Shown one piece after another: positions 11,201 to 18,737 of a stretch of 64,000 bases of DNA. Both the position numbers and the translations under genes were made by a program. The stretch is from positions 1 to 64,000 of the forward strand of contig DBAY01000024.1 of NCBI GenBank assembly GCA_002291925.1. Direction: 5' to 3'. The DNA is from Alphaproteobacteria bacterium UBA998 (GTDB taxonomy: Bacteria; Pseudomonadota; Alphaproteobacteria; Rickettsiales; UBA998). The stretch's first letter is position 1; the number at the start of each line of letters is the position of its first letter. The notes beneath the pieces were generated by a model. That model saw nothing but the letters and a program-made list of their open reading frames with translations, did no database searches and had not been told where the DNA came from.

Positions 11201-11792
11201 GGCGTATGCTTTCGATGTCATCGCCAAAGAAATCCACCCGCAGCGCGTGATCGCTGATGCCACTGGCAAAGACGTCGAGAATACTCCCGCGCACGGCATA
11301 TTCCCCCGGCTCCATCGCTTTACCCGCGCGACGATAGCCAAACTCCTGCAGGCGGCGGCCCAGTTCCTCGATGGGCAACTCTGCGCCTTTCTTCAGCGCC
11401 AGTTTGGCCCCGTTGAAACTGGCCGCGGGGGGCAGTTTCTGCAGAAACGCGCTGGCGGTGGTGGCGATGATGGTGCGCCCTTTCGGCGCGGCGCTCGCCA
11501 AGCGCACCAGCGTTGCCACGCGCTCCGCCATGAGGGCGGCATGCGGCGCGGCGCGGTCATAGGGCAGGCAGTCCCACGCGGGGAGGATGAGGATTTCGAA
11601 CTCGGGCAGGAAAAACGGCCCAGATTCCTGCAGTCGCCGCAATTCCCGGTCGCTATGCGTCACGAACAGTACCGGCCGCCCGCTCACCTCTGCGATGCGA
11701 CGCAGGGCCAGCGGCTCGGTGCCTGCAGCCACGCCGGTGACGCGCGACATCTGCAGGGGCGGCTCAGAATTTTTGGGTTGCGGACTGGCCAT
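8217..11792 (-). CDS. mfd: Transcription-repair coupling factor Mfd, 1191 aa
   Basis: Mfd removes RNA polymerase stalled at DNA damage and recruits UvrA. The order is canonical: UvrB-like N-terminal domains, the RNA polymerase interaction domain (around FEPGELLVHKDHGIGRF), a RecG-like translocase with the Walker A GDVGFGKTE near residue 664 and DEEQH near 768, and the C-terminal TRCF domain. It is longer than many homologues partly because about 30 residues (about 421-451) are encoded by a palindromic repeat at 10442-10532, in the linker before the polymerase interaction domain. ATG at 11792 is chosen over the adjacent TTG. It starts three bases after the sdhE stop, so the two are coupled. 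Confidence 0.97.
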   Translation of the reverse strand: MASPQPKNSEPPLQMSRVTGVAAGTEPLALRRIAEVSGRPVLFVTHSDRELRRLQESGPFFLPEFEILILPAWDCLPYDRAAPHAALMAERVATLVRLASAAPKGRTIIATTASAFLQKLPPAASFNGAKLALKKGAELPIEELGRRLQEFGYRRAGKAMEPGEYAVRGSILDVFASGISDHALRVDFFGDDIESIRRFDPLTQRSTEEISEVTLYPVSEIQLTEKSAATFRERYRQLFGVPGKEDTLYASVSSLQYTPGMEHWLPLFFERTDSILEYAPEAVIALANDVWHTLEERQELIADYYHARKEAINLKQKQAIYNPVPPEEMFLTQVALEVKLERKPLYHLTPFSGGDKALELKTTGVRKLYSLAKQQQVTPFFLLAEEARESVKAGRSVLITAATDGSLGRLTQLLEEQLPRRHPAGGEASAQDLSQHRKEILRSPSGSQNDVSLKEAASWADIITRPGLYSAVVPLEQGFATPQVITYTEQDILGHRVIQTKKRKRNADAFLQEAASFEPGELLVHKDHGIGRFDGLVTMEVHGKRHDCLKLVYKDDDKLFLPVENMDLIARYGEETTGAELDKLGAGSWQARKAKMKERIRMAAEELMKIAAARALRSGHKLHAAPGAYEEFCARFPYDETEDQQRSIDEVEADLLTGKPMDRLICGDVGFGKTEVALRAAFIAAADPVKPVQVALICPTTLLARQHFRGFRKRFEETGLEVRMLSRLTSAKDAKATREGLKNGTVDIVIGTHAILSKQVEFARLGMLIIDEEQHFGVKQKEALKALKANIHVLTLSATPIPRTLQLALAGVRELSLITTPPVDRLAVRSFVLPYDAVVIKEAIQREIHRGGQVFYVTPRVADIAELTFKIRELVPSARLAVAHGQLPATELDQIMNDFYDGKFDVLLSTAIVESGIDVPTANTLIVNRADMFGLAQLYQLRGRVGRSKVRAYAYFTLPHHAKLTDQATRRLEVMQSLDTLGAGFTLASHDMDIRGFGNLVGEEQSGHIKEVGVELYQQMLSEAVAAARAAKLPGATPEEDADWSPQINLGVSVLIPEDYIEDLTLRLSLYRRLSTLQSEEDIDSFAAEMADRFGPLPQEVQTLLEVMRIKQFSRAACVERIDTGPKGAVITFHNNHFPKADALIGFIAKNSNRMKIRADQKLVLTASWNTEKEKMRGVQDFLKQVGALAA
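10442..10532. repeat. Double-hairpin palindromic repeat inserted in frame within mfd
   Basis: About 91 nt inside mfd, clearly related to the intergenic element at 15213-15305. Each has two hairpins with ATYCTGCG/CGCAGRAT stems, joined by a linker (TTGCGATG, then GAGAG-GATCCTGCG with one variable base), and begins CGTCAT and ends ATGACGG. In mfd the reading frame stays open through both hairpins and adds about 30 residues, among them GGEASAQDLSQHRKEI. Confidence 0.88.
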
Positions 11793-11795
11793 CAA

Positions 11796-12068
11796 TCAGG
11801 CCTTGGCCTCGTCTGAATGTTTTTTCAAGAGGTCGAGCAGAGGGCCATACGCAGCATCCGGTACGTTTTCCTTGCCCACCAGCCAGTTCCAGATGTCCAC
11901 GTCCTGCTCGTCCAGCAGCTTTTCATAGACGGTGAGCTGCTCCGGGCTGAGCGTTTCCAGACGTTCATCGGCGAAGCGGCCCAGAATCACGTCGGTTTCC
12001 TTGCAGCCCCGGTGCCAGCTGCGGTAGCGCACGCGGCGGAGGCGGGTATCGTGGCTTATCTCGGTCAT
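11796..12068 (-). CDS. sdhE: FAD assembly factor SdhE (DUF339), 90 aa
   Basis: Small helical protein that helps attach FAD covalently to succinate dehydrogenase SdhA. The signature RGxxE motif is present as RGCKE at residues 20-24, followed by the family pattern DVILGRF and later LDEQDVDIWNWLVG. The ATG at 12068 gives the standard length; the open frame extends 21 codons upstream without support. It precedes mfd by three bases, an arrangement common in alphaproteobacteria. The sdh operon itself is not in the window. Confidence 0.92.
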   Translation of the reverse strand: MTEISHDTRLRRVRYRSWHRGCKETDVILGRFADERLETLSPEQLTVYEKLLDEQDVDIWNWLVGKENVPDAAYGPLLDLLKKHSDEAKA

Positions 12069-12172
12069 GCGGGCATTCCAAATCGTTGGGATAGGGAAAA
12101 ATAGGGCGTTTCTTTTGCATATCAACCGCAAAATGACCTATAGTCACTCTATCTTTTCAGCGGGTATGCAGC

Positions 12173-13069
12173 ATGGAACTCTCCTTTCTCCGCCATGAAG
12201 GCGTGGCACTCGTCTGCCAGAACAACGAAGCACAGAGCGTGCAGGTCATCGCCATGAACCCGCTGCTGCTGGAGATGACCGGCTATGGCGAGGAAGAGGT
12301 GAAAGGCCTTCCCCTGCTGCATATTCTAGGCAGCCGCACGGCGGAGCTGGTGACGGATTACCTGGAACTCGAGCAGGACCGCCATGATCTGCAGGATGTG
12401 CTGGGACGCGCGCGCGAGGTGTTCCTGCGCCGCAAGGACGGCAGCGAGATGCCCGCGCCGAATTTCCGCATCTACCGTATCGAGGCGAAGGACCGGCATC
12501 ACTGGTTCCGGCTAGTTACCGAAGAAGACGCGCATAAGCGGGAAGCCGAGCAGTTCAAGGCCCTCCTGCGCGAGAATTTCAAGGGCCACGAGGTGCTGGA
12601 TGCGGAAACGAACCTGCCCGACCGCGCCTCCATCGAGAAGGACCTAGAGCTGGCGCAATTCTATGCGGATTCGCGCGGCCTCAGCGCCTGCTTCACCTAT
12701 GTGCGGCTGGACGCGTTCGATATCCTCGCCGCCAGCCAGGGCAGGGAGGTGGCGTTGCAGGCCCTGACGCAGTCGGCGGAGATTCTGCGCCGCAACCTGC
12801 GCGCGGAGGATGCCATCGGCCGCGTCGCGGAGAATGCGCTGGGGCTGATCCTGATGGACATCACGCCCGAATCCTTCCGCCTGGTAATGAACCGCCTGCG
12901 CGGAAACATCATCCATCATGAAATCGTGCTGGGCAATAAGCCGCAGAAACTGGCTGCCAGTTTCTGCTATGCGCCCATCGCGGGCAATGGGGCGCCGAGC
13001 CTGCTGCTGCGCTGCGCGGAACGGCTGCTGCAGGAGGGCGACGCTTCCGTGCTCGTCGCCCTCGACTGA
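12173..13069 (+). CDS. PAS protein with a degenerate GGDEF domain, 298 aa
   Basis: Residues about 10-125 form a PAS domain (MNPLLLEMTGYGEEEVKG, then a KDGSEMPAPNFRIYRI strand pair). Residues about 135-298 align with a GGDEF/diguanylate cyclase fold: the DAETNLPDRASIEKDLE entry and a DAIGRVAENALGLIL segment where active enzymes have GRxGGDEFxxLL. The catalytic signature is replaced by VAENA, so cyclase activity is very unlikely; a signalling or GTP-binding role is possible. There are no membrane segments. It lies 8 nt before recG on the same strand and about 100 nt after the divergent sdhE start. Confidence 0.75.
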   Translation: MELSFLRHEGVALVCQNNEAQSVQVIAMNPLLLEMTGYGEEEVKGLPLLHILGSRTAELVTDYLELEQDRHDLQDVLGRAREVFLRRKDGSEMPAPNFRIYRIEAKDRHHWFRLVTEEDAHKREAEQFKALLRENFKGHEVLDAETNLPDRASIEKDLELAQFYADSRGLSACFTYVRLDAFDILAASQGREVALQALTQSAEILRRNLRAEDAIGRVAENALGLILMDITPESFRLVMNRLRGNIIHHEIVLGNKPQKLAASFCYAPIAGNGAPSLLLRCAERLLQEGDASVLVALD

Positions 13070-13076
13070 GCAGGCC

Positions 13077-15209
13077 GTGAGCGGGGCCGCTTATCTGCTG
13101 AAACCCGTCACCGAGGTGGCGGGCATCGGCCCGGCGGGGGCGAAAATGTTCACCCGTCTGGTGGCGCGGGGGCTGAACGTGATGTCACCGGACGCCGAGC
13201 CCGCCACGCCGCTCATCCGCGACCTTCTGTTTCACCTGCCCGCGGATGTGCTGGAGCGCACGCTCGGCCTCTCGGTGCGCGAGGCGGAGGCGGGCTCGCG
13301 TGTGGTGCTGGTGGTGAATGTGGAGGCGCATTACCCGCCCGCGTCGGGCAAGGGGAAGAAACTGCCTTACAAGGTGATCTGCAGCGATGCGACGGGCGAT
13401 CTGCAACTCGTGTTTTTCCACGGCTCGGAATTCCTGCGCCGGCAATTGCCGGAAGGCAAGCAGGTGGCGATTGCCGGGCGCATCGAGGTGTATAACGGCA
13501 TCCGCCAGATGGCGCATCCGGATGCCATCGTCCCGGCGGCACGTCTGAAGGAACTGCTGGAGCCGCAGCCCCTCTATCCGCTCACCGCGGATTTGACACA
13601 GGGCCGCCTGCAACGCTGGATTGTCTCGGCGCTGGAAAAAATGCCCGACGTGCCGGAATGGATCGCCGACGATGTCCGCCTGCCGCGCGGCTGGCAGATG
13701 CTGAAGCCCGCATTGGAGCAATTGCATAAGCCGAAAAGCCAGGAAGACCTAAAAGCCGATGCTCTTCCGCGCACGCGGCTGGCCTATGACGAGGCGCTCG
13801 CTTCGCAACTGGCGCTGCTGCTGGTGCGGCGCTTCGAGGGGCAGTATCAGGGCATCCGCTTTCCGATGGGCGGCCCGCTTTACCGGCGCATGACGGAGAC
13901 GCTGCCCTTCAAGCTGACCGCGGGCCAGCGCGACGTGCTCTACGAGATTGAAGGCGATCTGAAATCGTGTCGCACCATGCTGCGCCTGCTGCAGGGCGAT
14001 GTCGGCAGCGGCAAAACGGTGGTGGCGCTGCTCGCCATGTTGGCGGCGGTGGATGGCGGCACGCAGGCCGCGCTGATGGCCCCGACGGGCATTCTGGCGC
14101 AGCAGCATTTCCGCACGCTTTCGCGTTGGTGCGAGTCCATTGGGGCGCGCTGCGTATTGCTGGTCGGCTCGCAGAGTGCGTCGGAGCGCAAGAAGACGCT
14201 AGCCGCCATTGAGGCGGGAGAGGCGGATATCGTCATCGGCACCCATGCGCTGTTCCAGAAAGGCGTGGCGTTCAAGCGGTTGGGGCTTGCGGTTATCGAC
14301 GAGCAGCATCGCTTCGGCGTGATGCAGCGCATGGCGCTGGCCAGCAAAGGCGAGGCACCGCATCTGCTGCTGATGACCGCCACGCCCATCCCGCGCAGCC
14401 TGACGCTGACGCTGTACGGCGACCTCGATAGCTCGGCTTTGCGCGAGAAGCCCGCCGGCCGCCAGCCTATCGTGACACGCGCCGTCCCCGTTGCCCGCGA
14501 GGCGGAGGTGGTGGCACGCTTGCATACGGCGGTGGAAGAGGGCGCGCGCATCTACTGGATCTGCCCGCTGGTGGGCGATGACAACTCGCCGGAAGATACG
14601 GATTTCGCCGCCGCCACAGAGCGCCACGCGCAGTTGCAGAAGCAATTTCCTCACCGCGTCGGGCTGGTGCATGGCCGCATGAAGCTGGAGGAGCGCGAGG
14701 AAGAAATGCGCCGCTTTGCCAGCGGCGATTACCAGATTCTGGTGGCCACCACCGTCATCGAGGTGGGGGTGGATGTGCCGGAGGCCACGGTCATCGTCAT
14801 TGAGAATGCCGAGCGGTTCGGGCTTGCCCAGCTGCACCAGCTGCGCGGCCGCGTGGGGCGCGGCGACAAGCCTTCCAGCTGCCTGCTGATCTATGGCGAT
14901 CAGCTAAGCGAATATGGCAAGGAGCGGCTGAAGGTGATTCGCGACCTCGATGACGGGTTCGAGATTGCCGAGGAGGATTTACGCCTACGCGGGGGTGGCG
15001 ACATGCTCGGCACGCGCCAGAGTGGCCTGCCGGATTTCCGCTTCATTGATTTGTACAAGCATGGCGACCTTATCCGCCAGGCGCGGCGGGACATCGAGCA
15101 TTATCTCTCCAAGGACCCGGAACTTAAGCAGCCCCGCGGCAAGGCCCTTATCGGCCTGCTGCACATCTATGGCTATGACCGGCTGGTGAATTTGCTGCGC
15201 TCGGGCTAA
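13077..15209 (+). CDS. recG: ATP-dependent DNA helicase RecG, 710 aa
   Basis: Branch-migrating helicase that remodels stalled forks and Holliday junctions. An N-terminal OB-fold wedge domain (about 60-170) precedes the helicase core with Walker A GDVGSGKT near 306-313, the DEQH box near 408, TATPIPRSL, and the late motif QLRGRVGRG. The preferred start is GTG at 13077 (VSGAAYLLKPVTEVAGIG), because the longer open frame overlaps the coding end of the preceding gene in another frame. The ribosome binding site is weak, so coupling to the upstream gene 7 nt away is likely. Confidence 0.95.
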   Translation: MSGAAYLLKPVTEVAGIGPAGAKMFTRLVARGLNVMSPDAEPATPLIRDLLFHLPADVLERTLGLSVREAEAGSRVVLVVNVEAHYPPASGKGKKLPYKVICSDATGDLQLVFFHGSEFLRRQLPEGKQVAIAGRIEVYNGIRQMAHPDAIVPAARLKELLEPQPLYPLTADLTQGRLQRWIVSALEKMPDVPEWIADDVRLPRGWQMLKPALEQLHKPKSQEDLKADALPRTRLAYDEALASQLALLLVRRFEGQYQGIRFPMGGPLYRRMTETLPFKLTAGQRDVLYEIEGDLKSCRTMLRLLQGDVGSGKTVVALLAMLAAVDGGTQAALMAPTGILAQQHFRTLSRWCESIGARCVLLVGSQSASERKKTLAAIEAGEADIVIGTHALFQKGVAFKRLGLAVIDEQHRFGVMQRMALASKGEAPHLLLMTATPIPRSLTLTLYGDLDSSALREKPAGRQPIVTRAVPVAREAEVVARLHTAVEEGARIYWICPLVGDDNSPEDTDFAAATERHAQLQKQFPHRVGLVHGRMKLEEREEEMRRFASGDYQILVATTVIEVGVDVPEATVIVIENAERFGLAQLHQLRGRVGRGDKPSSCLLIYGDQLSEYGKERLKVIRDLDDGFEIAEEDLRLRGGGDMLGTRQSGLPDFRFIDLYKHGDLIRQARRDIEHYLSKDPELKQPRGKALIGLLHIYGYDRLVNLLRSG

Positions 15210-15212
15210 TGA

Positions 15213-15305
15213 GTCCGTCATCCTGCGGCCCCGCAGGGGAGCGCAGGATCTGCTTGCGATGCGGAGAGGGATCCTGCGCAGGCTTCGCCTCGCAGGATGA
15301 CGGAC
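15213..15305. repeat. Double-hairpin palindromic repeat between recG and the symporter gene
   Basis: A perfect 15-bp outer inverted repeat (GTCCGTCATCCTGCG at 15213-15227 against 15291-15305) encloses two internal hairpins with GC-rich tips. It is homologous to the copy inside mfd at 10442-10532. It starts 4 bases after the recG stop and ends 9 bases before the end of the convergent gene, so it may double as a bidirectional terminator, although it lacks a U-tract. Confidence 0.9.
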
Positions 15306-15313
15306 TTCAGCGA

Positions 15314-16672
15314 TTACGCCACCTTCGCCTTCTCATAGCTTTTCTTGCCCACCCGGCTGCTGGTCTCCAACTCGGGATGAATTTCCTTGTTCAGCACGGC
15401 GCGGGCGCGGGCGAGGTCAAGGCCGTTCTCCCATTTGGAGACCAGAATCGTCGCCGCGCCGTTGCTGATGAGGTTGGTCACCGCGCGGCCTTCCGCCATG
15501 AAGCGGTCGATGCCAAGGATGATCGTCACCGCCGCCACCGGGATGTGGCCGATGGAAGAGAGAGTCGCCGAGAGCACCACGAACGCGGTGCCCACCACGC
15601 CCGCCGCGCCCTTGGAGGTCAGCATCATCACACCGAGCAGGATGAGTTCTTCTTCCAGACTCATCGGCGTGTTGGTCGCCTGCGCGAGGAAGATGGCGGC
15701 CATGGTGAGGTAAATCGCCGTGCCGCTGAGATTGAACGAATAGCCGGTGGGCAGCACCATGCCGACGATGGATTTGTCGCAGCCCATCGCGGAGAGTTTC
15801 TCCAGCATACGCGGGAAGACGGTCTCCGAGGAACAGGTGCCGAACACGATGAAGATTTCCTCCTTGATGTAGGCGAGGAATTTCATGAGGCTCAGACCCG
15901 CATAGCGCAGCACCGTCCAGCACACGCCAAAGACGAAGATACCGCAGGTGGCATAGTAGCACAGCATCAGCTTGGCGAGCGGGATCATCGAGACCAGCCC
16001 ATACTGGCCGACCGTGTAGGCCATAGCGCCCAGCGCCCCGAGCGGCGCGACTTTCATGATGATACCGACGATTGTGAACAGCACGTGTGAGAAATCATCG
16101 ATGAGCTTCACAATCGGCTTGGCGCGCTCGCCCATGAAGATGGTGGCAGCGGCAAAGAGCAGCGCGAAAAACAGCACCTGCAGGATTTCCCCCTTGGCGA
16201 AGGCATCCACGATGGTGGTGGGAATCAGATGCATGAAGAAGTCGGTGACCGACTGCGGCTGCGCCGAAGGATTCACGTACTGGCTGACGGAGGATTGATC
16301 GAGCTTGCTCGCATCGACGTTCATGCCGGTGCCGGGCTCGAACACGTTGGCGATGATGAGGCCGATGGCCAACGACAGCAGGCTGAGCGCGAAGAAGTAG
16401 ATCATCGCCTTCACTCCGACGCGCCCCGCCTGCGTGATGTTGTCCATCGAGGCGATGCCGGTGACCACGGTGCAGAAAATAATGGGGCCGACCACCATCT
16501 TGATGAGCTTGATGAACCCATCGCCCAGCGGCTTTAGCGCGACGCCCGTCTCCGGCGCGAGATGCCCGATCGCCGCACCTACGAAGATGGCGAGCAGCAC
16601 CTGCAGATAGAGGCTGCGCCACCAGGCTCTCTTTTTTGTGGAGGTCGCAGGGGCCGAAGGCAGTGTCGCCAT
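15314..16672 (-). CDS. Dicarboxylate/amino acid:cation symporter (DAACS family), 452 aa
   Basis: Inner-membrane secondary transporter of the DctA/GltP family, importing C4-dicarboxylates or glutamate/aspartate with protons or sodium. It shows the family's eight helices and two re-entrant hairpins: the serine-rich FGTCSSETVFPRML hairpin, the PTGYSFNLSGTAIY motif in TM7, and the GAAGVVGTAFVVLSAT hairpin followed by DRFMAEGRAVTNL. The ATG at 16672 has GGAGA five bases upstream; the longer open frame adds 17 residues without support. The substrate (dicarboxylate or amino acid) cannot be decided from the motifs alone. Confidence 0.92.
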   Translation of the reverse strand: MATLPSAPATSTKKRAWWRSLYLQVLLAIFVGAAIGHLAPETGVALKPLGDGFIKLIKMVVGPIIFCTVVTGIASMDNITQAGRVGVKAMIYFFALSLLSLAIGLIIANVFEPGTGMNVDASKLDQSSVSQYVNPSAQPQSVTDFFMHLIPTTIVDAFAKGEILQVLFFALLFAAATIFMGERAKPIVKLIDDFSHVLFTIVGIIMKVAPLGALGAMAYTVGQYGLVSMIPLAKLMLCYYATCGIFVFGVCWTVLRYAGLSLMKFLAYIKEEIFIVFGTCSSETVFPRMLEKLSAMGCDKSIVGMVLPTGYSFNLSGTAIYLTMAAIFLAQATNTPMSLEEELILLGVMMLTSKGAAGVVGTAFVVLSATLSSIGHIPVAAVTIILGIDRFMAEGRAVTNLISNGAATILVSKWENGLDLARARAVLNKEIHPELETSSRVGKKSYEKAKVA

Positions 16673-16798
16673 GAAGTCTCCGTGAGCAGGAAAAAGCGGC
16701 GTTAGAGAAACCCGAGGATCCATAGAAAGTCAACGTTTTGTCATGCTGCAACTGCGAAAACTGGCGCGAAGGGAATACGGCGTTTATCGTGCCGCCTT

Positions 16799-17845
16799 AT
16801 GCGTATCGTGCATGCCATGCTGGCTCCCGGCAAAGGGGGCATCGAGTTCGCCTTTGTTCGCTGGACGCAGGCGCTGCTGGCGCTGGGGCATGAGGTCACC
16901 TGTGTGGTGGGCAAGGACGCGGCCATCGCGCCGCATTTGCCGGAGGGCGTGAGCATCCGGCCGTTGCGCCACGCCTTCGAGGCCGACCCGCTGGCCATTT
17001 GGCGGCTGCGCCGCTGGCTGGCGGAGGAGAAGCCCTCGGTCATCATTACGCATGGCAACCGGGCAGGTCGGCTTTTGCGTGCGGCGCATCGAGGGCGTGT
17101 GCCACATCTGGCTGTGCTGCACCGCCCGCGCTTCAAGGGGCTGCCGCGGTATGACGGCGTGGCCTGTATCACACGCGAGCTGATGCAGCAGGCCGAGGCG
17201 CATGGCGTACCTGCCGCGCGGCTGCATCACGTGCCGAATTTCCTGGCCCCTGAAACGGTGCTATTGCCACCGCGCCGGGGGCTTTCCAGCCATCCAGTTA
17301 TCGGGGCGCTTGGGCGATTCGTGCCGGAGAAGGGGATGGACTTACTGGTGGCCGCCATGGCGGAGCCGGGGATGGAGCGCTTCCGTCTGCGCATTGGCGG
17401 TGATGGGCCGGAACGTGCCTCGCTGGAGGCGTCCATCCACCGCCTCGGCGTGCAGGATCGGGTGGAACTGGTGGGCTGGGTGGAGGACACAGCCGCTTTC
17501 TATCAGCAGATTGATGTGCTCTGCGTGCCCTCGCGCCGTGAATCATTCGGGCTGATTATTTTGGAGGCGTGGGCGCAGGGCGTGCCCGTGGTGGCAACGG
17601 ACACCAGCGGGCCGTCAGAGCTTTTTGCGTCCGGTACAAATGGCGGCCTGCTCTGCCACCCCACGCCGCAAAGCATCGCGGCGGCCTTGTCCGTGCTGCT
17701 GAGCAGCCCTGGGAAGGCAACGATGTTCGCGCATGGCGGCCAGTCGTCGTTGCAGCCCTACCGGATGGAGAATGTTCTGCCAAACATTCAGGGCTTGCTT
17801 GAGAGCCTTACCCAAACGCGCGGCGGAGACGTCTCTGGGCATTGA
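16799..17845 (+). CDS. Family 4 glycosyltransferase, 348 aa
   Basis: GT-B-fold retaining glycosyltransferase (GT4). It opens with MRIVHAMLAPGKGGIE, the acceptor-side glycine loop; the donor domain begins at VIGALGRFVPEKGMDLL (about 163-180) and has the E-x7-E motif ESFGLIILE near 247-255, then GVPVVATDTSGPSEL. It most likely adds a sugar to lipopolysaccharide core or O-antigen at the cytoplasmic membrane face. It is the first of four glycan genes; its 3' end overlaps the convergent next gene by 38 nt. Sugar donor and acceptor are unknown. Confidence 0.88.
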   Translation: MRIVHAMLAPGKGGIEFAFVRWTQALLALGHEVTCVVGKDAAIAPHLPEGVSIRPLRHAFEADPLAIWRLRRWLAEEKPSVIITHGNRAGRLLRAAHRGRVPHLAVLHRPRFKGLPRYDGVACITRELMQQAEAHGVPAARLHHVPNFLAPETVLLPPRRGLSSHPVIGALGRFVPEKGMDLLVAAMAEPGMERFRLRIGGDGPERASLEASIHRLGVQDRVELVGWVEDTAAFYQQIDVLCVPSRRESFGLIILEAWAQGVPVVATDTSGPSELFASGTNGGLLCHPTPQSIAAALSVLLSSPGKATMFAHGGQSSLQPYRMENVLPNIQGLLESLTQTRGGDVSGH

Positions 17846-18689
17846 TGAAGGCCCGCCGGGGCGAACGGTCGATGCGCTTGACGTCAAACAAGGTCACCGG
17901 GCCGCAGGCGGAAAGTGTATGCATGCCATCGGTAAAGGGCGTGGCCCATGCACTCGCTTCCAATCGCGTGGCGGGTGTGGCATGGAAACGCTCCGGCATC
18001 AGTTCATCGATGCGCAGCCATTGCAGTGCGCCGCCATAGGTGCTGCGGCAATCTTGGGTGGGCAGGTACAGCGCGCCTTCATGCACTAGCGGCGTGCCGC
18101 CGGGGCGGCTGCTGCCCCTATCCACCCTCAGCGGGTTGCCCGGATGAAGATGCCACGGCCCCGTCAGTGATTCCGCCCACGCGGCATGCAAAGCCTCCTG
18201 CTCGCTGCCCGGCAGGCTGAAGAACATCCACCATACATCGCCACGCTGAATCACTGTGGCATCAATGACAGGCAGGTCCAACAGGTCGGCGACCGGCTCG
18301 CCGCGCGAGAGATCATCCGTCATGCGGTACAGGGTCAGCTTGCCGGAGCGGTGGGCTTCGGGGAGTAGATACAGGGCGCCCGCCTCTTCGATGAGGAAGG
18401 GGTAGGAGAGGTGGAAGGGCTGCGCCATCACGGGCGCTTCGTGCTGCCATTGCAGCTTTTCATCGAACACGTGACGCACCAGCGTGCCGTGCTTGGTGCG
18501 GTAATCATAGGCTTCCGCGAACACATGCAACTGGCCGTCGCGCCAGACGCCGAACGGATCGGCGAGGAAGCAGTAAGGCCGCTGGGCGGGCAGCCAGACG
18601 ATCTCCGCCTGCGGCCAGCCGGTCAGGCAGTCTGCCATCGGCGCGCGCAGGATGCCCACCTGCCACAGGTCCGTCCGGTAGCGCCGCAT
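17808..18689 (-). CDS. GINT1 N-terminal-like propeller protein, glycan-cluster associated, 293 aa
   Basis: Five-bladed beta-propeller-like protein resembling the N-terminal domain of glucosamine inositolphosphorylceramide transferase (and distantly GH43/GH117 folds). Typical features are RPYCFLADPFGVWRDG near residues 37-52, repeated Trp/Phe-rich strands, and the HEGALYLPTQDCRSTYGGAL segment. No signal peptide is visible. Members of this family are usually found in surface-polysaccharide loci, where they are thought to transfer or modify sugars; the reaction is not established for this one. It is convergent with and overlaps the GT4 gene (38 nt), and is divergent from the O-antigen ligase gene 48 nt away. 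Confidence 0.7.
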   Translation of the reverse strand: MRRYRTDLWQVGILRAPMADCLTGWPQAEIVWLPAQRPYCFLADPFGVWRDGQLHVFAEAYDYRTKHGTLVRHVFDEKLQWQHEAPVMAQPFHLSYPFLIEEAGALYLLPEAHRSGKLTLYRMTDDLSRGEPVADLLDLPVIDATVIQRGDVWWMFFSLPGSEQEALHAAWAESLTGPWHLHPGNPLRVDRGSSRPGGTPLVHEGALYLPTQDCRSTYGGALQWLRIDELMPERFHATPATRLEASAWATPFTDGMHTLSACGPVTLFDVKRIDRSPRRAFINAQRRLRRAFG

Positions 18690-18737
18690 CTTCCTCCTTG
18701 CCTTGATGAGCGGTTGATATTACCCCTCCTATACAAC

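Noticed and set aside
8652..11816. Several long plus-strand open frames antisense to mfd
   Set aside because: Shadows of Mfd; composition rich in Arg, His and Gly typical of antisense frames in high-GC DNA.
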